DNA of 64,000 nt from CAVOAK01 sp965217615 (lineage in GTDB: Bacteria > Pseudomonadota > Alphaproteobacteria > UBA8366 > CAVOAK01), in NCBI GenBank assembly GCA_965217615.1, contig CBDCIT010000032.1:66675-130674 (forward strand), read 5' to 3'. Below, piece after piece: positions 18,338-27,421 of this stretch (the first letter of the stretch is position 1; each line of letters starts with the position of its first letter). A program made the position numbers and the translations under genes. The notes beneath the pieces were generated by a model, which worked only from the letters and a program-made list of their open reading frames with translations, had not been told where the DNA came from and made no database searches.

Positions 18338-20773
18338 CTACGACGTGAGGCTCTTGTTTTCTCGATCGTGGGGCGACGGCGCGATTACGGTCGCCGGCTT
18401 GTTCGCGCTCAAGATCTCGATCTCTACCTCTGTGCCCGGGCTGCCAAGTCCGGCCGTGACATAGCCGATGGCAAGGCTCTTTGCGGTGAAGTGACCATAC
18501 GCGCCGGCCGTGGCACGACCGACCATCTCTCCGTCCCGATAAATCGGCTCGTTACCGATGGGGTCCGCATCCTCGATTTCGTGCACTTCGAGTGTCACGA
18601 ATTCCTGCGGAACGCCCTCCTCTTTCTGTTTAATCAATGCCTCACGACCGGTAAAGGCACCTTTGTCGAGGTGGATAAATCGTGCGAGGCCCGCTTCGAG
18701 GGCCGTGTATTCGGTGGTCAGATCCTGGCCCCACATGCGGTAGGACTTCTCGATCCTGAGCGAGTCCATCGCGCGCATACCGCAATGGCCGATGCCGAAG
18801 TCCTGTCCCGCGGTCATCAGGAGGTCGAATATGTGGTGCTGGTACTCGATCGGATGATGCAATTCCCAACCGAGATCGCCGACGAAGTTGATACGCAGCG
18901 CCCACACCGGTGCCAAGCCTATATTGATGTGCTGACAGGTTAACCAGGGGAAGGCCGCGTTCGAAACGTCGGTGTCCGTGACCTTGGATAGCACGTCGCG
19001 CGCCCGTGGGCCGACCAGCACAAGGACGCCATGGGCCGTTGTGACATTATCGAGCGTGACACTGCCGTTATTCGGCTGACGCCGGAGCAACATGTCGTAG
19101 TCATAGCGTTCCGCCGCGCCGGAGCTGACTAGGTAGTAACTGTCCGGACTCTTCTTCGTCACGGTGAATTCTGAGCGGACACCGCCCGTCTCGGTAAGCG
19201 CATGTGCGAGCACAATTCGCCCGGCCCGTTGGGGTAGCCTGTGCGCCAACAACTCGTCTAGATAACCCTCGGCGCCGAGACCCGTAACCTCGAACTTGGA
19301 AAAGCTCGTAATGTCGATGATCGCGACCTTCTCACGCACAAGCCGGCACTCATTACCGACGTGCTCGAAATAGTTGGTTCGTCGGAAGCTCCAGCTGTCC
19401 TTGCGCTCCACGCCTTCTGGCGCAAACCAATTGGGACGTTCCCAGCCATAGCGCTGGCCCCAGACGGCGCCAGCGCGGTCCAGTTTTTGGTGGATTGGGC
19501 TAGTCTTGGCGGGCCGGCCGGCCGGACGTTCCTCGTCCGGAAAATGGATGGTGAAAACGTTTTCGTAGGCTTCCTCGTTCTTCTTCCGTGCGTATTCTTT
19601 GTTCGCGTACGCGCCGAAGCGGCGCGGGTCGACGTCGAGGAAATCGATCCCCGGTTCGCCTTCGACAATCCATTCGGCGAGCTGCCAGCCAGCCCCGCCC
19701 GCAGCGGTGACACCGAAGCTGTGTCCTTCGTTGATCCAGAAGTTGTGGAGGCCGTAGGCTGGCCCAATCAAGGGGCTGCCGTCCGGCGTGTAGGCGATGG
19801 GGCCGTTTATGACGTCCTTGACGCCGACCTCCCCGAAGATCGGCACACGCTTGATCGCGGCCTCAATGTGGCGTTCAAGGCGATCGAGGTCGCCGGGGAA
19901 GAGATCGCGCTCGAAGGAGTCTGGCACGCCGTCGACGAAGCAGGCCAGCGCTCCCTTCTCATAGGGTCCAAGAATCAATCCTTCGCGTTCCTCCCGCATG
20001 TAGTAGGAGGCATCGCTCTCTCGGAGCACCGCCAATTCGGGCAGGCCCTGTTCCTTTCGGCGCACGAGCTCAGGGTGCGGGTCGGTGACAATGTACTGGT
20101 GCTGGACTGGGATAACGGGAAGGTCGAGGCCGACCATCGCGGCGGTCTGCCGTGCGTAGTTGCCCGTGGCGCTGACAACGTGCTCGCAGACGATGTCGAC
20201 TTCCGGCGTCTCAACACGCCACTCTCCGGAGGGCGTTCGCTCGATGGCTGTCACTTCCGTCTGCTGGTAGACCTCGGCACCGCCGTCGCGCGCACCCTTA
20301 GCCAGGGCCTGAGTCAGATCTGCGGGGGCGATGTGACCATCGTGGGGGTGGTAGAGTGCACCAACGAGTCCATCGATATTGCAAAGCGGCCAGAGGTCCG
20401 CAATCTCCTTGGGCGTAATTACCTCGAAAGGCACGCCGATCGTGTTCGCGGTTCCGCAGTAATGGTGGTACTCGTCCATGCGCTCGCGGTTGGTCGCGAG
20501 ACGCAGGTTGCCGTTGACGTGGAAGCTCACATCCTGGCCAGTTTCGTCTTCCAGGGTCTTGTACAGATCGACGGAGTACTTGTGGAGCCGGCCGACGCTG
20601 TAGCTCATGTTGAAGAGGGGAAGCAGCCCCGCGGCGTGCCAAGTGGAACCTGCCGTAAGCTCTGTGCGCTCACAAAGCACGACATCCGACCAGCCCTTCT
20701 TTGTCAGGTGGTAGAGCGTGCTCACGCCGACGACGCCGCCGCCGATGACGACCACGCGTGCCTGTGTCTTCAT
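18338..20773 (-). CDS. Dimethylglycine dehydrogenase family (FAD plus folate-binding GcvT domains)
   Basis: An 811-residue two-module enzyme. The N-terminal DAO-type FAD domain has GGGVVGVSTLYHLTKKG (about 12-28) and GSTWHAAGLLPLF (about 43-55), whose His is the covalent FAD site of dimethylglycine and sarcosine dehydrogenases. The C-terminal half (about 430-810) is a GcvT-like tetrahydrofolate domain that captures the released one-carbon unit as 5,10-methylene-THF. The family oxidises dimethylglycine to sarcosine (or sarcosine to glycine) and reduces ETF, which is encoded next door. The exact substrate is inferred from the betaine context. Confidence 0.88.
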   Translation of the reverse strand: MKTQARVVVIGGGVVGVSTLYHLTKKGWSDVVLCERTELTAGSTWHAAGLLPLFNMSYSVGRLHKYSVDLYKTLEDETGQDVSFHVNGNLRLATNRERMDEYHHYCGTANTIGVPFEVITPKEIADLWPLCNIDGLVGALYHPHDGHIAPADLTQALAKGARDGGAEVYQQTEVTAIERTPSGEWRVETPEVDIVCEHVVSATGNYARQTAAMVGLDLPVIPVQHQYIVTDPHPELVRRKEQGLPELAVLRESDASYYMREEREGLILGPYEKGALACFVDGVPDSFERDLFPGDLDRLERHIEAAIKRVPIFGEVGVKDVINGPIAYTPDGSPLIGPAYGLHNFWINEGHSFGVTAAGGAGWQLAEWIVEGEPGIDFLDVDPRRFGAYANKEYARKKNEEAYENVFTIHFPDEERPAGRPAKTSPIHQKLDRAGAVWGQRYGWERPNWFAPEGVERKDSWSFRRTNYFEHVGNECRLVREKVAIIDITSFSKFEVTGLGAEGYLDELLAHRLPQRAGRIVLAHALTETGGVRSEFTVTKKSPDSYYLVSSGAAERYDYDMLLRRQPNNGSVTLDNVTTAHGVLVLVGPRARDVLSKVTDTDVSNAAFPWLTCQHINIGLAPVWALRINFVGDLGWELHHPIEYQHHIFDLLMTAGQDFGIGHCGMRAMDSLRIEKSYRMWGQDLTTEYTALEAGLARFIHLDKGAFTGREALIKQKEEGVPQEFVTLEVHEIEDADPIGNEPIYRDGEMVGRATAGAYGHFTAKSLAIGYVTAGLGSPGTEVEIEILSANKPATVIAPSPHDRENKSLTS

Positions 20774-20801
20774 CCGCCTTCCCCCGGTTCGCCAGCCCTA
20801 T

Positions 20802-22085
20802 TCAGCCCAGCTCCTGCTTCGGAATGTCCTTCTCAGGGTCCTTGAAAGGCGTCGGCACGACCGCAGCGTCAACCGGTCCCGGCTCATCCGGCAGCAATGC
20901 TTTGAGCTTCGTACCAACTTCCGCAAACGCCACGGGCAGGGTCGCCAAAGCTATGTTCGTGTCGAATGTCGGCGACCAAAAGGCACTCGTGATGTAGCCG
21001 ACTGGGTCATCCATGGGATCCGTCACGAGCCAGAAGTCCTCGTTGTACCAAGTGATCGGATCACCGCCCATCTTCAGTCCTACGAGCTTCTGACTAACAC
21101 CCTCGTCCTTAATCCTTTGGAGCGCATCCTTGCCAATGAAGTCGTATTTTGTGAAGTCAACCTGCCAGCCAAGCCCGACCTCGAAGGGATTGGTTTCGAC
21201 GTCCATGTCTTGGCCGTGGGACAAAATGCCCGCCTCGAGCCGCCTGATGTGGCTCGGCGCGATGACCTTGAGATTGAACTCGACTCCGGCCTCCCTGACC
21301 GCGTTCCACAGTTGGTCGGCGCGGAGCGTGGCGTCACGGAGATAGATCTCGAATCCTATTTCACCGGAAAAACCTGTCCGCGAAATTACGACGGAGAGAT
21401 CGCCCAGGCTAGTGTCCAACAATCCGTAATAGTTGAGCTTCAAAACTGCGTCGCCGAACAGCTTGTCCATCAAGTCCTTGGATTTTGGACCCTGGATCTG
21501 GACCGGCGACACGTCGATCTCGTCGATTGCGACGTCGTACCCGGCCTTGTAGTTGACGCCCTTCACCCACAGCAGCACGTCGGAATCGGCAATTGAGAAC
21601 CAGAACTCGTCCTCGGCGATGCGCAGCAGCACTGGATCGTTGATGATGCCGCCCTTCTCATCGCACAGAATCACGTAACGTGCCTGTCCGACGGGCACCT
21701 TCGTGTGGATATTGCGGGTGATTAAAAGGTTGACGAAATTCGCAGCGTCCGGGCCCTTCACGCGTATCTGCCGCTCCACCGCCACGTTCCACATGGTCAC
21801 GCCCTGCGTCAGGTACTCGTATTCCTTCATCAGCCCGCCGTCTTCGGGTCTGACAAATGCGCGGGGATGGTACATATGGTTGTAGACTGTATACGCCCAG
21901 CAGCCTTCCTGGTGCGTCAAGTGCCAGAATGGCGACTTGCGGACGCGGGTCGAGATCAACATCCGCGCGTCGCTATTGCCGCTCTGTCTGAGATTGATTG
22001 GAACATTGCGGCTCTTGACCTGGAGCATCCTGCCGCTCTCTGTAACGGCACCCGACTTCGGTCCTTTAACCTTGGCCTGTGTCAT
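20802..22085 (-). CDS. GcvT/DmdA-like aminomethyltransferase family protein
   Basis: A 427-residue single-module protein of the glycine-cleavage T family, starting at MTQAKVKGPKSG. The N-terminal half has the family's strand-loop features (YEYLTQGVTMWNVAVERQI, about 85-105; RTGFSGEIGFEIYL, about 222-235) and the C-terminal barrel has FIGKDALQRI (about 310). Tetrahydrofolate is the expected co-substrate. It resembles the branch containing the DMSP demethylase DmdA more than true GcvT, and no GcvH or GcvP is nearby. It is the first gene of the operon with dimethylglycine dehydrogenase and ETF, divergent from soxBDAG. A role in demethylating glycine betaine is my inference. Confidence 0.75.
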   Translation of the reverse strand: MTQAKVKGPKSGAVTESGRMLQVKSRNVPINLRQSGNSDARMLISTRVRKSPFWHLTHQEGCWAYTVYNHMYHPRAFVRPEDGGLMKEYEYLTQGVTMWNVAVERQIRVKGPDAANFVNLLITRNIHTKVPVGQARYVILCDEKGGIINDPVLLRIAEDEFWFSIADSDVLLWVKGVNYKAGYDVAIDEIDVSPVQIQGPKSKDLMDKLFGDAVLKLNYYGLLDTSLGDLSVVISRTGFSGEIGFEIYLRDATLRADQLWNAVREAGVEFNLKVIAPSHIRRLEAGILSHGQDMDVETNPFEVGLGWQVDFTKYDFIGKDALQRIKDEGVSQKLVGLKMGGDPITWYNEDFWLVTDPMDDPVGYITSAFWSPTFDTNIALATLPVAFAEVGTKLKALLPDEPGPVDAAVVPTPFKDPEKDIPKQELG

Positions 22086-22258
22086 GGAGTGGATTCCCGT
22101 CTGATCTGTTGGCGATCGCTCGCCACCCTCACGAAACACGTGTTACTACACCGTCGGTTGGCGTCGAACAATAGCGGCTTAATGCAAGGCACAGCTGGGC
22201 GTCTCTTGTCGATGCGAAGCGCCACTGTCACAATAGCGTCGCGAGCGGAAAGGCAAAC
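22086..22258. promoter_or_regulatory. Divergent control region between GcvT-like/DMGDH/etf and sox operons
   Basis: A 173-base gap separates two divergent demethylation operons, so it must hold both promoters. It contains the perfect palindrome AACACGTGTT at 22135-22144 and GCGATCGC at 22112-22119, possible operator half-sites. I could not identify -35/-10 boxes with confidence. Confidence 0.45.
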
Positions 22259-23509
22259 ATGGCGCGCTATTCCATTTTCAGCATCCTCAGAAATGCGCTC
22301 AGCCATCACGAGAACTGGCAGCGTGCCTGGAGGAGCCCAGATCCGAGTCCGAGTTATGACGTCGTCATCGTCGGGGGTGGCGGCCACGGTCTTGCGACCG
22401 CCTACTATCTGGCCAAAGAACATGGGATAACCAACGTTTGCGTCGTCGAGAAGGGATGGCTCGGCGGCGGCAACACTGGGCGCAATACGACGATCGTCCG
22501 CTCCAACTATCTGCAGGACGACAGTGCCCAGCTCTACGACCACGCGGTCAAGCTGTGGCAGGGCCTGAGCAGCGAGCTCAACTTCAACGTAATGTTCAGT
22601 CAGCGCGGCCTATTGCATCTCGCGCACAACGTCCATGACCTTCAGGAAATCGGCCGCCGTGGCGAAGCAAACCGCCTGAACGGAATCGATGCCGAGTTCT
22701 TAACCCCGCAGCAAATCAAGGCTCTGGTGCCGATCATCGACACATCGGCGCGCATCCGCTATCCGATCCTCGGCGGCCTGCTCCAGAGACGCGGGGGCAA
22801 CGCGCGCCACGACGCGATGGCTTGGGGATATGCCCGGGCGGCCGACGGACATGGCATCGATATCCTCCAGAACTGCGAGGTTACTGGTTTCGACATCCGA
22901 CAGGGCCGGGTGTGGGGCGTGGAAACGACGCGTGGGTCGATCACCACCAACAAAGTGGGCGTGGTCGTCGCGGGTCACTGCTCGGTGCTGGCGGAGATGG
23001 CCGGGTTGCGCTTCCCGATCGAGAGCACGCCGTTGCAGGCGCTTGTGTCCGAGCCCGTCAAGCCAGTGCTCGATACCGTCATCATGTCAAATAGCGTGCA
23101 CGTTTATGTGAGCCAGTCCGACAAGGGTGAACTCGTCGTCGGCGCTGGATCTGACATGTACAACTCCTATTCCCAGCGTGGCGGGTTCGACATCATCGAA
23201 CAGCTGAGCGGTCCCCTTATCGAGTTGTTCCCGGTGTTCTCACGCCTGCGCATGCTGCGCCAATGGGGCGGTATCGTCGATGTGACGCCCGATCGCAGCC
23301 CAATCATATCCAAGACGTCGGTCAAGGGGCTATATTTCAACTGTGGCTGGGGCACCGGCGGGTTCAAGGCAACGCCTGGTTCAGGCCAAATTTTTGCCCA
23401 CACAATTGCTCGCGACGAGCCACATTCCTACGCGGCGCCCTTCGCGTTGGAAAGATTCATATCTGGCGCGGTCATTGACGAGGCGGTCGCGGCCGCGGTC
23501 GCTCACTAA
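22259..23509 (+). CDS. soxB: Sarcosine oxidase, beta subunit
   Basis: A 416-residue SoxB. The FAD-binding motif VVIVGGGGHGLATAYYLAKEHG is at about 34-55, followed by the typical VEKGWLGGGNTGRNTTIVRS (about 62-81) and a closing GIVDVTPDRSPII and WGTGGFKATPGSG (about 338-375). In heterotetrameric sarcosine oxidase this subunit oxidises sarcosine at covalent FMN/FAD. It is the first gene of soxBDAG (18-base gap, then overlapping genes). Confidence 0.95.
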   Translation: MARYSIFSILRNALSHHENWQRAWRSPDPSPSYDVVIVGGGGHGLATAYYLAKEHGITNVCVVEKGWLGGGNTGRNTTIVRSNYLQDDSAQLYDHAVKLWQGLSSELNFNVMFSQRGLLHLAHNVHDLQEIGRRGEANRLNGIDAEFLTPQQIKALVPIIDTSARIRYPILGGLLQRRGGNARHDAMAWGYARAADGHGIDILQNCEVTGFDIRQGRVWGVETTRGSITTNKVGVVVAGHCSVLAEMAGLRFPIESTPLQALVSEPVKPVLDTVIMSNSVHVYVSQSDKGELVVGAGSDMYNSYSQRGGFDIIEQLSGPLIELFPVFSRLRMLRQWGGIVDVTPDRSPIISKTSVKGLYFNCGWGTGGFKATPGSGQIFAHTIARDEPHSYAAPFALERFISGAVIDEAVAAAVAH

Positions 23510-23527
23510 CGGCGGGACTGGGGCCAG

Positions 23528-23806
23528 ATGTTCCTCATCGAGTGTCCATGGTGCGGACCGCGTGACCAGCGCGAGTTTTCCTGCCATGGTGAGGCACATA
23601 TCGCACGTCCGGCCGAGCCGCAAGCGCTAGATGATGACGCCTGGGCCGATTATTTGTTCATGCGCAAGAACCCAAAGGGTATCCACTTCGAACGCTGGGT
23701 TCACGACCGTGGCTGTCGTCGCTGGTTCAACGTCGCCCGGGACACGGTGACCGACAAGATACTGGCAGTCTATAAGATGGGCGCGCGGCCGCCGGAGCTT
23801 GGGTGA
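23528..23806 (+). CDS. soxD: Sarcosine oxidase, delta subunit
   Basis: A 92-residue zinc-binding subunit, normal length for SoxD. ECPWCGPRDQREFSCHGEAH (about 5-24) carries the Cys/His zinc ligands and FERWVHDRGCRRWFNVARD (about 54-72) is the family signature. The stop overlaps the GTG start of soxA by four bases. Confidence 0.95.
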   Translation: MFLIECPWCGPRDQREFSCHGEAHIARPAEPQALDDDAWADYLFMRKNPKGIHFERWVHDRGCRRWFNVARDTVTDKILAVYKMGARPPELG

Positions 23807-26800
23807 ACGTGCAGCACAATCGTCTTGCCAAAGGCGGCCGGATCGATCGATCGCGGTTGCTCAGCTTCCGGTTCGACGGCAAGGAGCTGGAGGGCTATGC
23901 AGGTGACACGCTAGCCTCGGCGCTGCTCGCCAATGACATTCATTTCGTTGCCCGCAGCTTCAAGTACCACCGGCCCCGCGGGATCCTTTCCGCGGGCGCG
24001 GAGGAGGCAAACGCACTGGTCACAGTAGGAAAGGGTGCGCGGGCAACCCCGAATCAGCGCGCCACGCAGATCGAGCTCCACCAGGGACTCGAGGCGAAGA
24101 GCCAGAACCACTGGCCATCGCTGCACTTCGACGTAGGCGTGCTCAACGACTGGCTTTCATTCCTCTACCCGGCAGGCTTCTATTACAAGACTTTCATGTG
24201 GCCGCCGGGATTCTGGATGTACTACGAACGATTCATTCGGCGGGCTGCAGGGCTCGGCCGCTGCCCGTCCGCGCCGGACCCGGACCGCTACGAGAAGCGG
24301 TACGCGCACGCAGACGTCCTTGTTGTCGGCGCGGGTCCAGCCGGGCTCGCGGCAGCTCTAGCGGCCGGCAGCACCGGTGCACGGGTGATCCTTGCTGACG
24401 AACAGGCCGAGTTCGGCGGTTCCCTGTTAAGCGAGACAGCGGAGATCGCTCATCGGCCAGCCACGGATTGGTTGGACGCGACTGTAAATGAGCTCAAGGG
24501 GTTAGAAGAAGGGATCCTCTTGAAGCGAAGCACAGTCGCCGGCTACTACAACGACAACTTCCTCACCATTGTCGAGCGCGCCGGTGACCACGCGGAGAGT
24601 ACAGATCACACTAGCCGGGTGCCACGCGAACGTCTGTGGCTGGTACGCTCCAAGCAGGTGGTGCTGGCGACGGGCGCCATCGAGCGGCCGCTCGTATTCG
24701 CTGGCAACGATCGCCCGGGTGTGATGTTGGCAGACGCCGCCCGGACCTACGTCCGCCGATACGGCGTGCAGCCAGGCAAGCGTGCCGTCGTCTTCACGAA
24801 CAACGACAGCGCTTATGGCGCGGCTCTGGCAATGGCCCAGGCAGGTATGGGGGTGCAGGTGATCGACCTTCGCTCAGAACCGGGCGGTCCGCTAGTGGAG
24901 AGAGTTCGAGACGTGGGCGTCGAGGTGCTGCACGGACACGCCATCGTCGCCACCTGGGGGCGCAAGCGGGTCCGGGCTGTGGACGTTATGACGCTCGACG
25001 GAGCGGGGGCGTCGATCGGAGGCCGGTCCCGTCGCTTCGAGTGCGATATTGTCGCGATGTCCGGAGGCTGGAATCCGACGGTACACTTGTTCAGCCAGTC
25101 GCGCGGCACGCTCGAATACGGCGCGGATCTGTCGTCTTTCGTCCCCGGTGAATCATTCCAGGCCGAGCGCTCGGCCGGCGCCTGCAACGGCGCCCAAACG
25201 CTTGAGCGCGCGCTGGAGGAGGGGTTTAAGGCGGGCGCTTCGGCGGCGTGCGATGCGGGCTTCGGCGACGGCCGGCCCCCGACGACACCATCCGTAGAGG
25301 CGGACGGCACGAGGACAGTGGCCCCACGGGCCCTGTGGAACGTCCCGTCGGTCGGTGGCGGGCAAAAGCTGACCCGTCATTTTATCGATCTGCAGAACGA
25401 TGTTACGGCGGCGGATATACGACTTGCCGCGCGCGAAGGCTATTTCGCGATCGAACATCTTAAGCGCTATACAACAACGGGGATGGGCACGGACCAGGGT
25501 AAGACTTCGAACCTCAACGCTTTGGCAGTCATGGCTGAGATTCGTGACGCGACGATTCCTGAAGTTGGTCATACGACGTTCCGACCGCCCTATACACCGG
25601 TGACATTTGGTACCATTGCGGGCCGGGATATTGGCGACTTCCTCGACGCCACGCGGCGTACGCCGATGCATGACTGGCACGAGTCCCACGGCGCAGTCTT
25701 CGAGAATGTCGGACAGTGGAAGCGACCGCGTTATTATGCGAAGTCGGACGAGACGATGCTTGACGCCGTCAACCGCGAGGCCCTCGCCGCGCGAACCGGC
25801 GTCGGCATTCTCGACGCCTCGACCTTGGGCAAGATCGAGATCGAGGGTCCGGACGCGCTCTCACTCCTCAATATGGTCTACACCAACGATCTGTCGAAAC
25901 TAGAGATCGGACGCTGCCGCTACGGTCTTATGCTGCGCGAAGATGGCATGGTCTTCGACGATGGGACGACGACGCGGTTGGGCGACAACCATTACCTGAT
26001 GACCACCACTACTGGCAACGCGGCTGCGGTGCTCTCGTGGCTTGAGGAGTGGCTACAGACCGAATGGCCGCAGATGCGTGTCTTCTGCACTTCGGTGACC
26101 GACGCGTGGGCCACGCTCTCGATTTGCGGGCCACGCTGCCGGGAGTTGCTGAGCCGTTTGACCCGCGACATTGACCTCGGGGCCGACGCCTTTCCCTTCA
26201 TGACCATGCTTGAGGGAACCGTCGCCGGTGCGCCAGCGCGCGTCCTGCGCATCAGCTTCACGGGCGAGCTGTCGTACGAGATTAACGTGCCGGCGGGATA
26301 CGGGGTGGCGCTCTGGGAGGCACTGATGGAAATTGGTAAAGACCTTGACATCTGCGCTTATGGGACAGAAGCGATGCACGTTCTGCGCGCCGAAAGGGGC
26401 TTCATCATTGTTGGCCAGGAAACCGACGGCACGGTGACGCCGGACGACATCGGCATGGACTGGATCGTGTCCAAAACCAAGACGGATTTTCTGGGACGCC
26501 GCTCGCTTGTTCGCAGCGACACTGTGCGGCCGGACCGAAAACAGTTGGTGGGCCTGGTATGTGACGACCCAGCAATCGTCCTGCCCGAAGGCGCCCATCT
26601 CGTTGAGGCCGACGGCCAGCGTCCGCCAATGGCAACGCTCGGTCACGTTACGTCGAGCTACTTCAGCCCCAACGTCGGCCGCGGCATCGCCTTAGCGCTC
26701 ATCCGCAGCGGTCGCAGCTGTATCGGACAGCGGCTTTACGCACCGCTAGCCGACGGCCACTCGGTCGCGGTCGCGGTCAACGAAGCCACTTTCCTCGACA

Positions 26801-26826
26801 AGGAGGGTGCACGTGCCCGCGGCTAG
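23803..26826 (+). CDS. soxA: Sarcosine oxidase, alpha subunit
   Basis: A 1007-residue SoxA starting at GTG. Domain order: an N-terminal 2Fe-2S-ferredoxin-like fold (RFDGKELEGYAGDTLASAL, about 24-42), an NAD-binding flavoprotein domain (VVGAGPAGLAAALAAGSTG, about 173-191) and a C-terminal GcvT-like tetrahydrofolate domain (about 600-1000). It receives the methyl group of sarcosine as methylene-THF. It overlaps soxD (4 bases) and soxG (20 bases), so the four subunits are co-translated. Confidence 0.95.
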   Translation: MNVQHNRLAKGGRIDRSRLLSFRFDGKELEGYAGDTLASALLANDIHFVARSFKYHRPRGILSAGAEEANALVTVGKGARATPNQRATQIELHQGLEAKSQNHWPSLHFDVGVLNDWLSFLYPAGFYYKTFMWPPGFWMYYERFIRRAAGLGRCPSAPDPDRYEKRYAHADVLVVGAGPAGLAAALAAGSTGARVILADEQAEFGGSLLSETAEIAHRPATDWLDATVNELKGLEEGILLKRSTVAGYYNDNFLTIVERAGDHAESTDHTSRVPRERLWLVRSKQVVLATGAIERPLVFAGNDRPGVMLADAARTYVRRYGVQPGKRAVVFTNNDSAYGAALAMAQAGMGVQVIDLRSEPGGPLVERVRDVGVEVLHGHAIVATWGRKRVRAVDVMTLDGAGASIGGRSRRFECDIVAMSGGWNPTVHLFSQSRGTLEYGADLSSFVPGESFQAERSAGACNGAQTLERALEEGFKAGASAACDAGFGDGRPPTTPSVEADGTRTVAPRALWNVPSVGGGQKLTRHFIDLQNDVTAADIRLAAREGYFAIEHLKRYTTTGMGTDQGKTSNLNALAVMAEIRDATIPEVGHTTFRPPYTPVTFGTIAGRDIGDFLDATRRTPMHDWHESHGAVFENVGQWKRPRYYAKSDETMLDAVNREALAARTGVGILDASTLGKIEIEGPDALSLLNMVYTNDLSKLEIGRCRYGLMLREDGMVFDDGTTTRLGDNHYLMTTTTGNAAAVLSWLEEWLQTEWPQMRVFCTSVTDAWATLSICGPRCRELLSRLTRDIDLGADAFPFMTMLEGTVAGAPARVLRISFTGELSYEINVPAGYGVALWEALMEIGKDLDICAYGTEAMHVLRAERGFIIVGQETDGTVTPDDIGMDWIVSKTKTDFLGRRSLVRSDTVRPDRKQLVGLVCDDPAIVLPEGAHLVEADGQRPPMATLGHVTSSYFSPNVGRGIALALIRSGRSCIGQRLYAPLADGHSVAVAVNEATFLDKEGARARG

Positions 26827-27394
26827 CGACGTAGAACGACGCGCACTACTCGTGCAAACCACGGCGACCGTGCGCGGTCCCGTGACGTTGCGCGTAGCGC
26901 CACCGCGTGGGCAAATCGGGTTGCGCGGCGACCCAGCAGTGCCCGACTTCGGAATCGGCATCGAAGGCGCCATCGGCCTCAGTCTTCCAACCAAACCCAA
27001 CATGACGACTGCGGCGCAAGGGTTGAGCGCGCTTTGGCTCGGACCCGACGAATGGCTGATCCTAACCCCACCGGATGGCCAGGATGAGGTGGTCCGCAAT
27101 TTGGGCCGAGCGTTAGAAAACGTGCACGCCTCAATCATCGATCTCACGGATGCGCGAGCGGTCATCCGTGTCTCGGGCGCGAAGGCCCGGGAACTCCTGG
27201 CAAAGGGATGCCCGTTAGACCTCCACCCGCGAGTATTTGCATCTGGCGCTTGCGCGCAATCGCTGTTCGCCAAGGCCAACATAATCCTACACAAGCTCCA
27301 TGCGGACGAAACATTTGAACTATACGTTGCCCGTAGTTGCGCGACCTACATGTGGGATTGGCTTGAAGATGCGGCGCTTGAGTATAGAAGCTAA
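26807..27394 (+). CDS. soxG: Sarcosine oxidase, gamma subunit
   Basis: A 195-residue SoxG with a GTG start inside the end of soxA (a second GTG two codons later is equally possible). The family pattern is visible in LSALWLGPDEWLILTP (about 69-84), DLTDARAVIRVSGAKARELL (about 108-127) and a closing YVARSCATYMWDWLEDA. It completes the soxBDAG operon and is convergent with the AraC-type regulator gene. Confidence 0.9.
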   Translation: MHVPAASDVERRALLVQTTATVRGPVTLRVAPPRGQIGLRGDPAVPDFGIGIEGAIGLSLPTKPNMTTAAQGLSALWLGPDEWLILTPPDGQDEVVRNLGRALENVHASIIDLTDARAVIRVSGAKARELLAKGCPLDLHPRVFASGACAQSLFAKANIILHKLHADETFELYVARSCATYMWDWLEDAALEYRS

Positions 27395-27421
27395 ATAACT
27401 GCAGGACTCATGCCCACAGTT

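Noticed and set aside
19361..20845. 494-codon plus-strand frame opposite the dimethylglycine dehydrogenase gene
   Set aside because: The minus-strand protein has clear FAD and folate domains; the opposite frame has no motif and is a high-GC shadow.
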